A DNA stretch of 64,000 nucleotides from assembly GCF_013359815.1 (NCBI RefSeq), contig NZ_JABMCF010000035.1, forward strand, positions 310,001-374,000, written 5' to 3'. The notes beneath the pieces were generated by a model. That model made no database searches. It had not been told where the DNA came from and worked only from the letters and a program-made list of their open reading frames with translations. The translations under genes and the position numbers were made by a program. Every line of letters begins with the position of its first letter. Position 1 is the first letter of the stretch. Of the stretch, positions 27,607 through 36,042 are shown piece by piece. The stretch is from Curtobacterium flaccumfaciens. Its GTDB lineage: Bacteria > Actinomycetota > Actinomycetes > Actinomycetales > Microbacteriaceae.

Positions 27607-28832
27607 GGCTGAACCTGTTCCGACGGGATCCCGAGCGCACCACCGGGACGGTCGCCGCGTCGTCGGTCCCGACCGAGCTGGAGCAGGCACGGACGGCGGT
27701 CTTCGAACGGTCCGGGTGGGGCCTGCGGATGGAACTCTTCCAGCCGCGGAACGCCGCGTTCTGGGTGTTCTGGGGGCTGGTGATCGCCGGCGCCTGGAAC
27801 GCGGTCACGATCCTGCAGTCCGCTGTGGCGCCGTTCGCCTCGGCGGTCGCCACCAACAGTCTGGTCCTGGTCCTGTACGCGGCCCTGTTCTGGTGGGCGA
27901 CCCGTGCCATGGACCGGTACTCGACCCTGCCGATCAGCCTGGTGGTCCACGCGTTCCTGTGGGGTGCCACCGCGGCGACGTTCTTCATGGCGATCTACGC
28001 CAACGACGCGATCCTCGGCCTGTACGGCAAGACCTTCGGGCAACGCTGGGCCGCCGACTGGGCAGCCGGGCTCACCGCGCCCTTCACCGAAGAGGTGTCG
28101 AAGGGCATCGGTCTGGTGCTCCTGATCACCCTGGCACCGCGGATCGTCCGGACCACGTTCGACGCGTTCATCCTGGGTGCGTTCCTCGGGCTCGGGTTCC
28201 AGGTCGTCGAGGACGTGCTCTACGTCGCGCAGACCTCCGGTGCGAACTTCGGCGCGCACCCCTTCCTCGCAGGAGCGGAGACCCTCGTGGTGCGGATGAC
28301 GACCGGGGTCGCGGGGCACATCGCGTACTCCGCGATCTTCGCGACGGGGCTGTTCCTGCTCGCCGGCAGCCCCGTCCAGCGCCGACGGGTCGGGTTGGGT
28401 GTCGGGTTGATGGTCCTCGCGATGGCCATGCACGGCCTCTGGGACGACCTCGGTGCGCTCGTCGGACCGCTGCAGGCCTTCAACCTGGTGTTCATCGCGA
28501 TCCTGACGGTGATCGTCGTGTTCGTGGTGTTCCGGGTCTTCCGGTTCGCGGTCCGCCCCGAGCAGGAGGACCTCCGCACGGTGCTCGCGCCCGAGGTGGC
28601 GGCGGGGCTGCTCTCGACGGACGAACTCGATGCCGTCGTCGGTACCCGGAAGGCGCGACGGCGGTACGTCAAGGCGGCCGGATCCCGGCAGGAGCGCCGC
28701 CGACGCCGCGTGCTGCTGACCGCGATCCACGATCTCGCCGAAGCGCTCCCGCACGTCGACGACCCGGACCACATCGCGTTCACCCGACAGGAGGTCACCC
28801 GGGTGCGGAACGGCGGTCAGCAGACCGCGTAG
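27603..28832 (+). CDS. PrsW family intramembrane metalloprotease
   Basis: A 409-residue membrane protein. Motifs of PrsW: EE163-164-x-x-K167 in FTEEVSKGIG, E203 in FQVVEDVLY, H239 in AGHIAYSAIF, and H277 in AMAMHGLWD. About eight membrane helices are followed by a basic cytoplasmic tail of about 90 residues. In Bacillus, PrsW performs site-1 cleavage of the RsiW anti-sigma factor; no anti-sigma gene is adjacent here, so the small protein upstream is the natural candidate partner. The start ATG overlaps the previous stop by four bases. Confidence 0.92.
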   Translation: MRLNLFRRDPERTTGTVAASSVPTELEQARTAVFERSGWGLRMELFQPRNAAFWVFWGLVIAGAWNAVTILQSAVAPFASAVATNSLVLVLYAALFWWATRAMDRYSTLPISLVVHAFLWGATAATFFMAIYANDAILGLYGKTFGQRWAADWAAGLTAPFTEEVSKGIGLVLLITLAPRIVRTTFDAFILGAFLGLGFQVVEDVLYVAQTSGANFGAHPFLAGAETLVVRMTTGVAGHIAYSAIFATGLFLLAGSPVQRRRVGLGVGLMVLAMAMHGLWDDLGALVGPLQAFNLVFIAILTVIVVFVVFRVFRFAVRPEQEDLRTVLAPEVAAGLLSTDELDAVVGTRKARRRYVKAAGSRQERRRRRVLLTAIHDLAEALPHVDDPDHIAFTRQEVTRVRNGGQQTA

Positions 28833-28866
28833 GTCTGCCGTCTCGCGCGTGAGCGTGATCAGCAAC

Positions 28867-28908
28867 GGACAGGAGGCCCGTGGCGGGCCCGCCACGGGCC
28901 TCCCGTCC
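28867..28908 (+). terminator. Terminator after the protease operon (GGAGGC family)
   Basis: Two 21-base arms abut with one mismatch; the core is AGGAGGCCCGTGGCGGG. The remaining gap to 29186 holds an operator and a riboswitch, listed separately. Confidence 0.75.
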
Positions 28909-28990
28909 GCTTGCCTGCCACTTCCGGACCGGACACGATCTGACGACGCCGGGGAACGTCCGCCGAACGGCGCGTGAACGCGCGTCAGCG

Positions 28991-29004
28991 CCTGTCCGGA
29001 CAGG
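28991..29004. promoter_or_regulatory. Palindromic operator CCTGTCCGGACAGG (copy 1)
   Basis: A perfect 14-bp palindrome that abuts a putative -35 TTGGCG (29005-29010), with TGTTAG (29027-29032) as -10. Identical copies lie at 30102 and 37928. It places the EamA transporter under the same control as the phosphonate genes, likely through the GntR regulator at 37978. Confidence 0.75.
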
Positions 29005-29047
29005 TTGGCGGCGGCCGCCTCGGCGGTGTTAGCGTCCCCGTCGACAG

Positions 29048-29183
29048 CGCCTAGGGTTCCGGGACTCCCCGTCCGACTGGTCCGAGCGGCGCCACGGTCC
29101 GCCGCCGAACGCGGGCCGTCATCTGAACGGACAAAAGCCTGGAGGACCTCGCCCGTCGCGCCGCGCGCCGGGCAGAAGGTCCT
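29048..29183 (+). ncRNA. ykkC-class riboswitch with RBS-sequestering hairpin
   Basis: Three conserved blocks of ykkC RNA occur in order: CTAGGGTTCCG at 29051-29061, ACTGGTCCGAG at 29076-29086, and GGACAAAAGCCTGGAGGA at 29129-29146. A GCGGCG/CGCCGC helix (29086-29105) fits P3. AGGACC (29143-29148) can pair with GGTCCT (29178-29183), and GCCCG with CGGGC, burying the AGAAGG SD before GTG at 29187. Ligand binding would hold the AGGACC arm and free the SD, an ON switch. Subtype 1 binds guanidine, subtypes 2 bind ppGpp, PRPP or nucleotides; which applies here is not settled by eye. Confidence 0.88.
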
Positions 29184-29186
29184 GCC

Positions 29187-30059
29187 GTGACACCGCTCGC
29201 CGTCCTCCTCGTCCTGTCCGCCGCCGTCGCCCACGCGGGGTGGAACGTCATCGCCCACGGGGTGAGCCGGATCGGGATGCCGTTCCTGTGGCTCGGCGCG
29301 GTGTCGAGCGTGGTGGTCTGGGTCGGTGTGGTCCCGTTCACCGGGAGCCTCGGCGACGCGGACCCCGGCGGGTTCGTGCTCGGCGTTGCCGCGTCCGGGG
29401 TGCTGCACGTCCTGTACATGCTGGTGCTGCAGCGGGGGTACCGGGTCGGGCGGCTGTCGACGGTGTACGCCACGGCGCGGGGGACCGGGCCGACGATCAG
29501 CGTCGTCCTGGCGATCGTGCTCCTGGGGGAGCGCCCGCACTGGATCGCCCTGGTCGGCGGGCTGCTGGTGTTGATCGGCGTGGTCGCCGTCGGGCTCGCC
29601 GACCGTGGGACGACGTCGACGGAGCTCCCGAGGCGGCGGATCGACCCAGGGCTCGTCGCGGGTCTGCTCACCGGGGTGGCCATCGCCGCGTACACGATCT
29701 GGGACGCGTACGTCGTCCGCGACCTGGGTGTCGCGCCGGTCGCGTTCATGGTCGGGTGCACGGCGGTCGAGGTCGTGTTCTTCGGACTGGCCCTCGGGTC
29801 GCGGCGGCGCGAGGTCCTGCCCGTGCTGCGGGAGCACTGGCCGCGGGTGCTCGCGTTCGGGGTGCTGTCGCCGCTGTCGTACATCCTCGTGCTGGTCGCG
29901 ATCGGCATCGCCCCCGTGGCGCTCGTCGCACCGATGCGCGAGGTGAGTGTCGTGCTCGTCAGCCTGTTCGGGGTGCTGGTGCTCCGCGAAGGCCGTGCGC
30001 TCGCCCGGGTCGGTGCCGCGGTGGTGGTGCTCGGCGGCATCGCGCTGCTCGCGCTCTGA
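29187..30059 (+). CDS. EamA/DMT family transporter
   Basis: A 290-residue protein with ten predicted helices and two EamA repeats, starting VTPLAVLLVLSAAVAHAGWNV from GTG. DMT exporters move small metabolites across the cytoplasmic membrane. A ykkC-class riboswitch and a palindromic operator control it. If the riboswitch is the guanidine type, export of guanidinium or a similar cation is plausible; shared operator with phosphonate genes instead hints at a phosphonate-derived amine or metabolite. GTG has the SD AGAAGG inside the switch hairpin. Its substrate is not shown by sequence. Confidence 0.9.
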   Translation: MTPLAVLLVLSAAVAHAGWNVIAHGVSRIGMPFLWLGAVSSVVVWVGVVPFTGSLGDADPGGFVLGVAASGVLHVLYMLVLQRGYRVGRLSTVYATARGTGPTISVVLAIVLLGERPHWIALVGGLLVLIGVVAVGLADRGTTSTELPRRRIDPGLVAGLLTGVAIAAYTIWDAYVVRDLGVAPVAFMVGCTAVEVVFFGLALGSRRREVLPVLREHWPRVLAFGVLSPLSYILVLVAIGIAPVALVAPMREVSVVLVSLFGVLVLREGRALARVGAAVVVLGGIALLAL

Positions 30060-30101
30060 CGACGGCGACGGCAACGGCGACGGCGGCGTCGTCGTCGGCG
30101 G

Positions 30102-30115
30102 CCTGTCCGGACAGG
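30102..30115. promoter_or_regulatory. Palindromic operator CCTGTCCGGACAGG (copy 2)
   Basis: Identical to copies at 28991 and 37928. It lies 142 bases before phnD. TTCACC (30127-30132) and TGTACC (30149-30154) with a 16-base spacer form a possible promoter just downstream. Confidence 0.75.
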
Positions 30116-30214
30116 TGCCAACCGAGTTCACCTGCCGTCCACGCCGCGTGTACCGGGACGGAACTCCGCTCCACCGGTCGGCTGCGACAGTTGCGGTCGT
30201 CCGCACCGGACCCG

Positions 30215-30223
30215 CCCCCCCCC
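30215..30223 (+). repeat. C9 homopolymer in the phnD leader
   Basis: Nine consecutive C residues lie 10 bases before the phnD SD (GAAAGG). Such tracts are prone to slippage. Confidence 0.6.
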
Positions 30224-30243
30224 GAACCGCCTGAAAGGTCATC

Positions 30244-31185
30244 ATGCCCATCTCCGCACGCAAGTCGCTCGTCGCGCTGGCCGGCGCCCTGGCCCTCGTC
30301 GCCACGCTCAGCTCCTGCTCCGCAGGCTCCACCGCCGCGACCGGTGACGGCAGCCCCGCAGGCGGCTCCGACGCCGTGCAGTACGCCGCGGACGAGAACA
30401 CCATCGTGTTCGGCGTGGTCCCCGACTCCGTGGACACCGAGACGAACTACCAGCCGCTGATGGACTACATCGCGAAGGAGACCGGCAAGAAGGTCGAGTA
30501 CCACGAGTCGACCGACTACGCCGCGCTCATCGAGGCGTCCGTCGCGGGCAAGATCGACGTCGCGTCGTTCTCCGGGTTCACCTACGTCACGGCGAAGAAC
30601 AACGGCGCGAAGATCACCCCGATCTCCTCCATCATCACCGCCGAGGGGCAGAAGCCCGGGTACTACTCCGAGGCCATCGTGCCGAAGGACAGTGACATCG
30701 ACTCGCTCAAGGACTTCGCTGGCAAGAAGGTCTGCTTCGTCGACCCCTCGTCGACCTCGGGCTACCTGTTCCCGAGCTACAACCTGCTCAAGGCGGGCGT
30801 CGACCCGAAGACCGACGTCACCCCGGTGTTCGCCGGCAAGCACGACGTCAGCGTCCAGAAGGTCGCGGCGGGCACCGAGTGCGACGCCGGGTTCGCCGAG
30901 GACAGCGAGGTCGAGAAGAACGACGACGTGCGCGTCGTCGCGAAGACGATGGTCCCCGGCGCCCCGATCGTCGTCTCGGACACCCTGCCGTCGGCCGAGA
31001 AGGAGACGCTGACGAAGGCGCTGTCCGACGTCACCATCGACCAGATCATCGACGCCGGTGTCGACAGCGCCGACAGCGACGGCTTCCGCAGCGTCTTCTA
31101 CGGCACCAAGCCCGTCGACGACGAGTACTACGACCTGATCCGCGACATCTGCGAGACGACGAAGTCGACCACCTGCCAGGCCTGA
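30244..31185 (+). CDS. phnD: Phosphonate/phosphite ABC transporter substrate-binding lipoprotein
   Basis: A 313-residue lipoprotein: signal peptide with lipobox ATLSSC and acylated Cys25, then a type-2 periplasmic binding fold as in PhnD/PhnD-like proteins (IVFGVVPDSVDTETNYQPLM, VDPSSTSGYLFPSY). The STSGY loop is the usual phosphonate-oxyanion binding site. It hands ligand to the PhnE/PhnC transporter encoded next. The SD GAAAGG precedes the ATG. An operator palindrome and a C9 tract lie in its leader. Confidence 0.93.
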   Translation: MPISARKSLVALAGALALVATLSSCSAGSTAATGDGSPAGGSDAVQYAADENTIVFGVVPDSVDTETNYQPLMDYIAKETGKKVEYHESTDYAALIEASVAGKIDVASFSGFTYVTAKNNGAKITPISSIITAEGQKPGYYSEAIVPKDSDIDSLKDFAGKKVCFVDPSSTSGYLFPSYNLLKAGVDPKTDVTPVFAGKHDVSVQKVAAGTECDAGFAEDSEVEKNDDVRVVAKTMVPGAPIVVSDTLPSAEKETLTKALSDVTIDQIIDAGVDSADSDGFRSVFYGTKPVDDEYYDLIRDICETTKSTTCQA

Positions 31186-31220
31186 CCCGGCGACCGCGAG
31201 ACGGCAGCCCGAGGAGCACC

Positions 31221-32057
31221 ATGACGAACCACGCACCGGTCGGTACCCCGGCCGTCGAGATCACCGGCCTGACGAAGCGCTTCGGCGACACGACGGCGTT
31301 GCGCGACGTGTCGCTGCGCGTCGGGCAGGGCGAGGTCGTCGTGCTGCTCGGGCTGTCGGGCTCCGGCAAGAGCACCCTGCTCCGGCACGTCGACGCACTC
31401 GAGCTCCCGACGTCCGGCAGCGTCCAGGTGGACGGGACCGAGGTGCACCGTCTGACCGGGCGCCGTCTGCGCGAGCTGCGGAGTCGCGTCGGGTTCGTGT
31501 TCCAGCAGTTCGAACTCGTGCCGGCGCTCACCGTGCTCGAGAACGTGCTCACCGGAGCGCTCGCGACCCTCCGCGGCCCGCGGCTCGGCCTCTGGTCGTA
31601 CCCGCGCGGCCTCCGTCGCACCGCACTCGGGCACCTCGACCGCGTCGGGCTGCTCGACCGCGCGTACCAGCGTGCCGACACCCTGTCGGGCGGGCAGCAG
31701 CAACGCGTCGCGATCGCGCGGGCCCTCATGCAGGACCCGACGGTGCTCCTGGCCGACGAACCGGTCGCCTCGCTCGACCCGGAGTCCAGCGGGCAGGTCA
31801 TGCGCCTCATCCGCGAGATCGCCGCCGACCGCGGGCTGACGGTGCTCTGCAGCCTGCACCAGGTCGACCTGGCCCTGTCGTGGGCGGACCGGATCATCGG
31901 GCTCCGGCACGGCGAGGTCGTGCTCGACACCCGGACCGACGGCCTCGGCAAGGCGGAGGTCATGGAGATCTACGGGCAGGTCGCGACGAGCACCGACGAG
32001 TTCGCCACGATCGAGGCCGAGCTGCACGCACTCGACACGGGGGAGCGGACCTCGTGA
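31221..32057 (+). CDS. phnC: Phosphonate ABC transporter ATP-binding protein
   Basis: A 278-residue ABC ATPase from ATG at 31221 (SD GAGGAG). Walker A GLSGSGKST at 44-52, Q-loop VFQQFELVP, signature LSGGQQQRVAIARAL, Walker B VLLADEPVASLDP and H-loop SLHQVDLA are intact. The PhnC type is indicated by its length and context. Energises uptake through the fused permease, which it overlaps by four bases (GTGA). Confidence 0.95.
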   Translation: MTNHAPVGTPAVEITGLTKRFGDTTALRDVSLRVGQGEVVVLLGLSGSGKSTLLRHVDALELPTSGSVQVDGTEVHRLTGRRLRELRSRVGFVFQQFELVPALTVLENVLTGALATLRGPRLGLWSYPRGLRRTALGHLDRVGLLDRAYQRADTLSGGQQQRVAIARALMQDPTVLLADEPVASLDPESSGQVMRLIREIAADRGLTVLCSLHQVDLALSWADRIIGLRHGEVVLDTRTDGLGKAEVMEIYGQVATSTDEFATIEAELHALDTGERTS

Positions 32058-33799
32058 CGACGCTCGACACCCGACCCGGGACCGTGGCGGCGCTCGCCGA
32101 GGACGTGGCCCGTCGGGCACCCCGCCGCCGGGTCTCGCCGGAGCGCACGGCGGCGGTGCTGACCCTCGTCGCCCTCGGCGTGCTGGCGTGCGTCGCGGTC
32201 GCGCGGGTCGACATCTCGATCCCGAACATCATCGCGTCGTGGTCGAACGCCGAGCACTTCTTCCAGCGTGTGGGGACCGTCCGGTTCCCGGCCGCCCCGG
32301 TGCTGCTGCAGCAGACCGCGCTCACCGTCGGGCTCGTCCTGCTCGGCACCCTGCTCGCCGCCGCGCTGAGCGTCCCTGTCGCGTACTTGGCGGCAGCGAA
32401 CACCAGTCCGGGCCGCGGGTGTGTGGCCGCAGCGCGGTTCGTCAGCGTCCTGACCCGGGCCGTGCCGGACGTCGTCCTCGCGATGGTGTTCGTCCTGGTC
32501 TTCACGATCGGTCCGCTGCCCGGGATCCTGGCGATCGGCATCCACTCCGTCGGGATGATCTCGAAGCTCTTCGCCGACGCCATCGAGCAGATCGACGAAG
32601 GGCCGCGCGACGCGATCCGGGCAGCCGGGGGGAGCCGTGCGCAGCAGTTCACCGCCGGGGTGCTCCCGCAGGTGCTGCCGTCGTGGGTCGCGACGATCCT
32701 GCACCGCAACGACATCAACCTGCGCGGGTCGGTCATCCTCGGGTACGTCGGCATCGTCGGCCTCGGCCGCGAGATGTCCTTCGCGTTCAAGTCGCTCGAC
32801 TACTCACTCGGCATCGGGTACGCGATCGTCATCTTCGGCCTGTGCGTCCTGATGGAGATCGTCTCCAGCTCGGTGCGCGCCGCCATGCTCGGCGTGGCCC
32901 CGGCCGGGCGCGGCATCGGTGCCACGGCTGCCCGTCGATGGATGCGTCGACGGGACCGGCAGCGAGTTGAGGCCGCACCGTCCACGCGGCGACCGGTCGC
33001 CGCGACGGTCGAGGGCACCCTCCGCCGCCCGTGGACCCCCGTCCGGGTCCGGAACGCGATCTGGTGCTGGGTCGCCCTGGCCGTCGTCGTCGGCAGTGTC
33101 GTGGTCTGCGACATCGCCTGGGGTGACCTGGTCACCGTGTGGGGCAAGATCCCCGCCGTCGCCGTGCAGTTCTGGCCGCCGTCCTTCGGCAGCTACGGTG
33201 CCGGCATCATGTTCAGCGCGATGTTCGACACCGTCGCGATCTCCCTCGCCGCGACCGTGCTCGCGCTGCTGCTCTCGCTCGTCATCGGGTCCCTGGCCGC
33301 CCGCAACGTCGCTCCCGGGCGCGGGGTCCGGGGCGGCGCACGGCTGCTGCTCGTCGTCGTCCGCGGGATCCCGGAGACGATCCTCGCGGTCGTGCTCATC
33401 GTCGTGACGGGGCTCGGTGCGCAGGCGGGCACCCTCGCCCTGGCCTTCGGTGGCATCGGGCTCCTCGGCAAGCTGATCGCGGACTCGCTCGAAGAGGTCG
33501 CTCCCGGACCGGAGCGCGCCGTCACGGCCACCGGCGCGGGTCGCCTGCAGCGCTACGCCTCGGCGACGGTGCCGCAGGGGTTCCGCGCGATGCTCGGGCA
33601 CACCTTCTACCTGCTCGACACGAACATCCGTGCGGCGACGATCCTCGGCATCGTCGGAGGTGGCGGCATCGGCTACTACCTGCTCAACGCGGCGCAGGGT
33701 TCGAACTACGCGTCCGTCACCGCGATCGTCCTGCTCATCCTGGTCACGGTGCTCGTCACCGAGGGCCTGGCCATGTGGCTGCGGCGGGTGTTCCGGTGA
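32054..33799 (+). CDS. phnE: Phosphonate ABC permease, two PhnE domains fused
   Basis: A 581-residue protein made of two PhnE-type permease domains in tandem, each with about six helices: roughly residues 30-300 and 335-575. Each carries its own EAA-like coupling motif, ADAIEQIDEGPRDAIRAAGG and ADSLEEVAPGPERAVTATGA. The basic linker near 296-325 joins them in the cytoplasm. Most PhnE proteins are about 260-290 residues and dimerise, or are encoded as PhnE1 and PhnE2. GTG at 32054 overlaps phnC. The next gene overlaps its stop (GTGA), showing one operon. Confidence 0.92.
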   Translation: MTTLDTRPGTVAALAEDVARRAPRRRVSPERTAAVLTLVALGVLACVAVARVDISIPNIIASWSNAEHFFQRVGTVRFPAAPVLLQQTALTVGLVLLGTLLAAALSVPVAYLAAANTSPGRGCVAAARFVSVLTRAVPDVVLAMVFVLVFTIGPLPGILAIGIHSVGMISKLFADAIEQIDEGPRDAIRAAGGSRAQQFTAGVLPQVLPSWVATILHRNDINLRGSVILGYVGIVGLGREMSFAFKSLDYSLGIGYAIVIFGLCVLMEIVSSSVRAAMLGVAPAGRGIGATAARRWMRRRDRQRVEAAPSTRRPVAATVEGTLRRPWTPVRVRNAIWCWVALAVVVGSVVVCDIAWGDLVTVWGKIPAVAVQFWPPSFGSYGAGIMFSAMFDTVAISLAATVLALLLSLVIGSLAARNVAPGRGVRGGARLLLVVVRGIPETILAVVLIVVTGLGAQAGTLALAFGGIGLLGKLIADSLEEVAPGPERAVTATGAGRLQRYASATVPQGFRAMLGHTFYLLDTNIRAATILGIVGGGGIGYYLLNAAQGSNYASVTAIVLLILVTVLVTEGLAMWLRRVFR

Positions 33800-34896
33800 G
33801 CGCGACGGAACGGTACGACGTCGTCGTGGTCGGCGCGGGCATCGTCGGGCTCGGCATGGCCTACGAGGCACTCCGGCAGGGCGCCCGCGTCGCGGTGGTC
33901 GACCGTGCGGCCGCGGTCGTCGGTGCGAGTGTCCGGAACTTCGGGCACGCCTGCGTCACCCCGCAGACCGGGGAGGCGGCCGGGTACGCGCAGGAGGCAC
34001 GCCGCCGCTGGCTCGAACTCGCGCAGCTCGCCGGGTTCACGGCGCGCGAACGCGGTGCACACGTCGTCGCCCGTCGCCCCGAGGAGCTGGCGGTGCTCGA
34101 GGAGTACCGCGACTCCGGCGCGGACCTGCGGCTGGCCGACGCGGCCGAGATCGCCGCGGCGGTTCCGGTCGACCCCGGCTCGGCCCTCGGCGGCGCGCAC
34201 CTCGCGCACGACCTGCAGGTCGACCCCCGCGAGGCAGCTCCCGCGATCGCGCGCTGGCTCGCCGGGCAGGGGGTCACCTTCCACTGGCGCACCCCCGCGC
34301 TCGAGGTCACCACCGGCGCCGTCCGCACCGGTCGCGGCGTCGTGGAGGGGACCCGGATCGTCGTCTGCACCAACCACGACCTCGACCAGCTCTTCCCGGA
34401 GCTCGCCGAGTCGATCGGCCTGGTCCGCTGCCGGCTCCACATGCTGCGTGCGACGATCCCCCTCGCCTTCCCGCTCGCCACACCGCTGCTGACCGGGTGG
34501 TCGCTGCTGCGCTACTCGGGGTTCGCCGCGATGCCCGGAGCGGGTGCCCTGCGGGACCGGCTCGCCGCCGACCTGCCCGAGGGGATCCGCTGGGACCTCA
34601 ACCAGATGTACACGTCGCCGCCGGACGGCAGCGTCATCGTCGGCGACACCCACGAGCGCGGGGTCGATGCGCCGCCGTTCCAGGACGAGGACGGCTTCCG
34701 GCTGCTCGTCACCGAGACCGAGCGGCTGTTCGGTGCGCCGGTCTCCGTCGTCGACCGGTGGCAGGGCGTCTACGCCTCGGCCCCGGGGCGGGAGTTCCTC
34801 ATCGACCAGCCGGTCCCCGGGGTCGACGTCGTGACGGTCACCACGGGCATCGGCATGACCACCGGCCTCGGCATCGCGCCGACGGTCCTCGGCTGA
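33796..34896 (+). CDS. FAD-dependent oxidoreductase, phosphonate-associated (TIGR03364 type)
   Basis: A 366-residue flavoprotein of the DAO superfamily. The dinucleotide fold is VVVGAGIVGLGMAYEAL at 10-26, followed by GASVRNFGHACVTPQTGE, typical of the TIGR03364 set found beside phosphonate genes. A C-terminal ATP-grasp-free segment VTVTTGIGMTTGLGIAPT binds FAD phosphate. Related enzymes oxidise N-substituted aminophosphonates, releasing phosphonoacetaldehyde; that substrate is an analogy, not shown here. It is coupled to phnE and converges on the PhnM-like gene. Confidence 0.85.
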   Translation: MSATERYDVVVVGAGIVGLGMAYEALRQGARVAVVDRAAAVVGASVRNFGHACVTPQTGEAAGYAQEARRRWLELAQLAGFTARERGAHVVARRPEELAVLEEYRDSGADLRLADAAEIAAAVPVDPGSALGGAHLAHDLQVDPREAAPAIARWLAGQGVTFHWRTPALEVTTGAVRTGRGVVEGTRIVVCTNHDLDQLFPELAESIGLVRCRLHMLRATIPLAFPLATPLLTGWSLLRYSGFAAMPGAGALRDRLAADLPEGIRWDLNQMYTSPPDGSVIVGDTHERGVDAPPFQDEDGFRLLVTETERLFGAPVSVVDRWQGVYASAPGREFLIDQPVPGVDVVTVTTGIGMTTGLGIAPTVLG

Positions 34897-34925
34897 CCCC
34901 GGCCGTCCTCGATCGAGGGGGATCG

Positions 34926-36035
34926 TCAGTCGCGGAACAGCCGCTGCCGGCCGTCACGCCAGACACCGACCACACGGTCCTCGCGCACGGCGACGAAGTC
35001 CGCACGGCGACCCGGTGCGAGGAACCCCCGGTCCGGAAGTCCGACGTGTTCCGCGGGGTTCCGGGTGACCGTCGCGACGAGCTCGGCGAACGGTGCGACC
35101 CCGGCGGTGGCGGCCGCTCGCAGCCCCGGCAGCAGCGACCCGAGCTGGTAGTCCGACGCCACCACGTCGGCCCGACCGGCCGCGATCGCCGCGCGAGCGG
35201 ACAGCCCGGAGCCGTGCGACCCGCCCCGCCAGAGGTTCGGGGCACCGACGACGACCCCGAGCCCGGCGTCGATCGCCGCGGCCGCAGCGCGCTCGGTGAC
35301 CGGGAACTCCGAGATCCGGGCGCCGAGCCGCCGGGCCTCGAGGACGGCTTCGGGTGTCTCGTCGTCGTGTGCTGCGACGACCACACCGGCCCGGTCCGCG
35401 AGCTCGGCGACGGCCGCTCGTCGCCGGCCGATGCCCTCGGCGCCGGCGTGGAACGCCGCGAGGCGGGCATCGAGCACCTCGTCGTCGGCGCGGTCGAGTG
35501 CGCGGTAGGCCCGTCTCCAGGCGGCGACGGTCGAGTACTGGCCGCGGCCGGGGGTGTGGTCCATGTACGAGACCAGGGCGACGCGATCCGGATGCGCCGC
35601 CACGAGCCTCCCGGCCGCTGCCACGGCCTCGTCGTGGGTGACGTCGACGCGCAGGTGCACGCGGACGTCGACCGGCAGGTCGGACGCGGCGACCGCGTCG
35701 AGGACGGCGGCGGCGTGCTCGGCGCTGCGCGCCGGAGCCGTCGCGTGCTCCACCGAGCAGCACAGCAGCGCGGTCGTCACGCCGGCGAGCAGGGCGTCGG
35801 CCGCGAAGGACTCGAGCGCGTGCCCGAGCGGGACCGGCACACCGGGGCGCGGCTGCTCGAAGCGGGACAACGAGTCGGCGTGCAGGTCGACCAGCCCCGG
35901 CAGGACGTCGACGTCGCCGAGGTCGACCGCCGGTCCGGCCGACGCCTCGACGACCACGCCGTCGCGCACGGCGAAGGACGAGCCCGGCGTCCCGCCGTCC
36001 CCGCGGTGGACACGGGCAGCGGTGAAGGTCGTCAC
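34926..36035 (-). CDS. PhnM-like amidohydrolase
   Basis: A 369-residue metal-dependent hydrolase. DLHADSLSRFE gives the first metal motif (His-x-Asp), SYMDHTPGRGQYS and VVAAHDDETPEAV match PhnM, and GAPNLWRGGSHGSG and the late ASDYQL complete the site. PhnM removes pyrophosphate from ribose-1-methylphosphonate 5-triphosphate in the C-P lyase route, but the lyase core genes phnG-L are absent in this window, so its role here may be different. It is the last gene of a three-gene minus-strand operon, 7 bases after the dehydrogenase. Confidence 0.88.
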   Translation of the reverse strand: MTTFTAARVHRGDGGTPGSSFAVRDGVVVEASAGPAVDLGDVDVLPGLVDLHADSLSRFEQPRPGVPVPLGHALESFAADALLAGVTTALLCCSVEHATAPARSAEHAAAVLDAVAASDLPVDVRVHLRVDVTHDEAVAAAGRLVAAHPDRVALVSYMDHTPGRGQYSTVAAWRRAYRALDRADDEVLDARLAAFHAGAEGIGRRRAAVAELADRAGVVVAAHDDETPEAVLEARRLGARISEFPVTERAAAAAIDAGLGVVVGAPNLWRGGSHGSGLSARAAIAAGRADVVASDYQLGSLLPGLRAAATAGVAPFAELVATVTRNPAEHVGLPDRGFLAPGRRADFVAVREDRVVGVWRDGRQRLFRD

Positions 36036-36042
36036 GCAGCCA

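Noticed and set aside
27258-30437. 1059-codon minus-strand ORF spanning 27.3-30.4 kb
   Set aside because: It covers the PrsW and EamA genes and the riboswitch in antisense; composition is repetitive and no family is seen.
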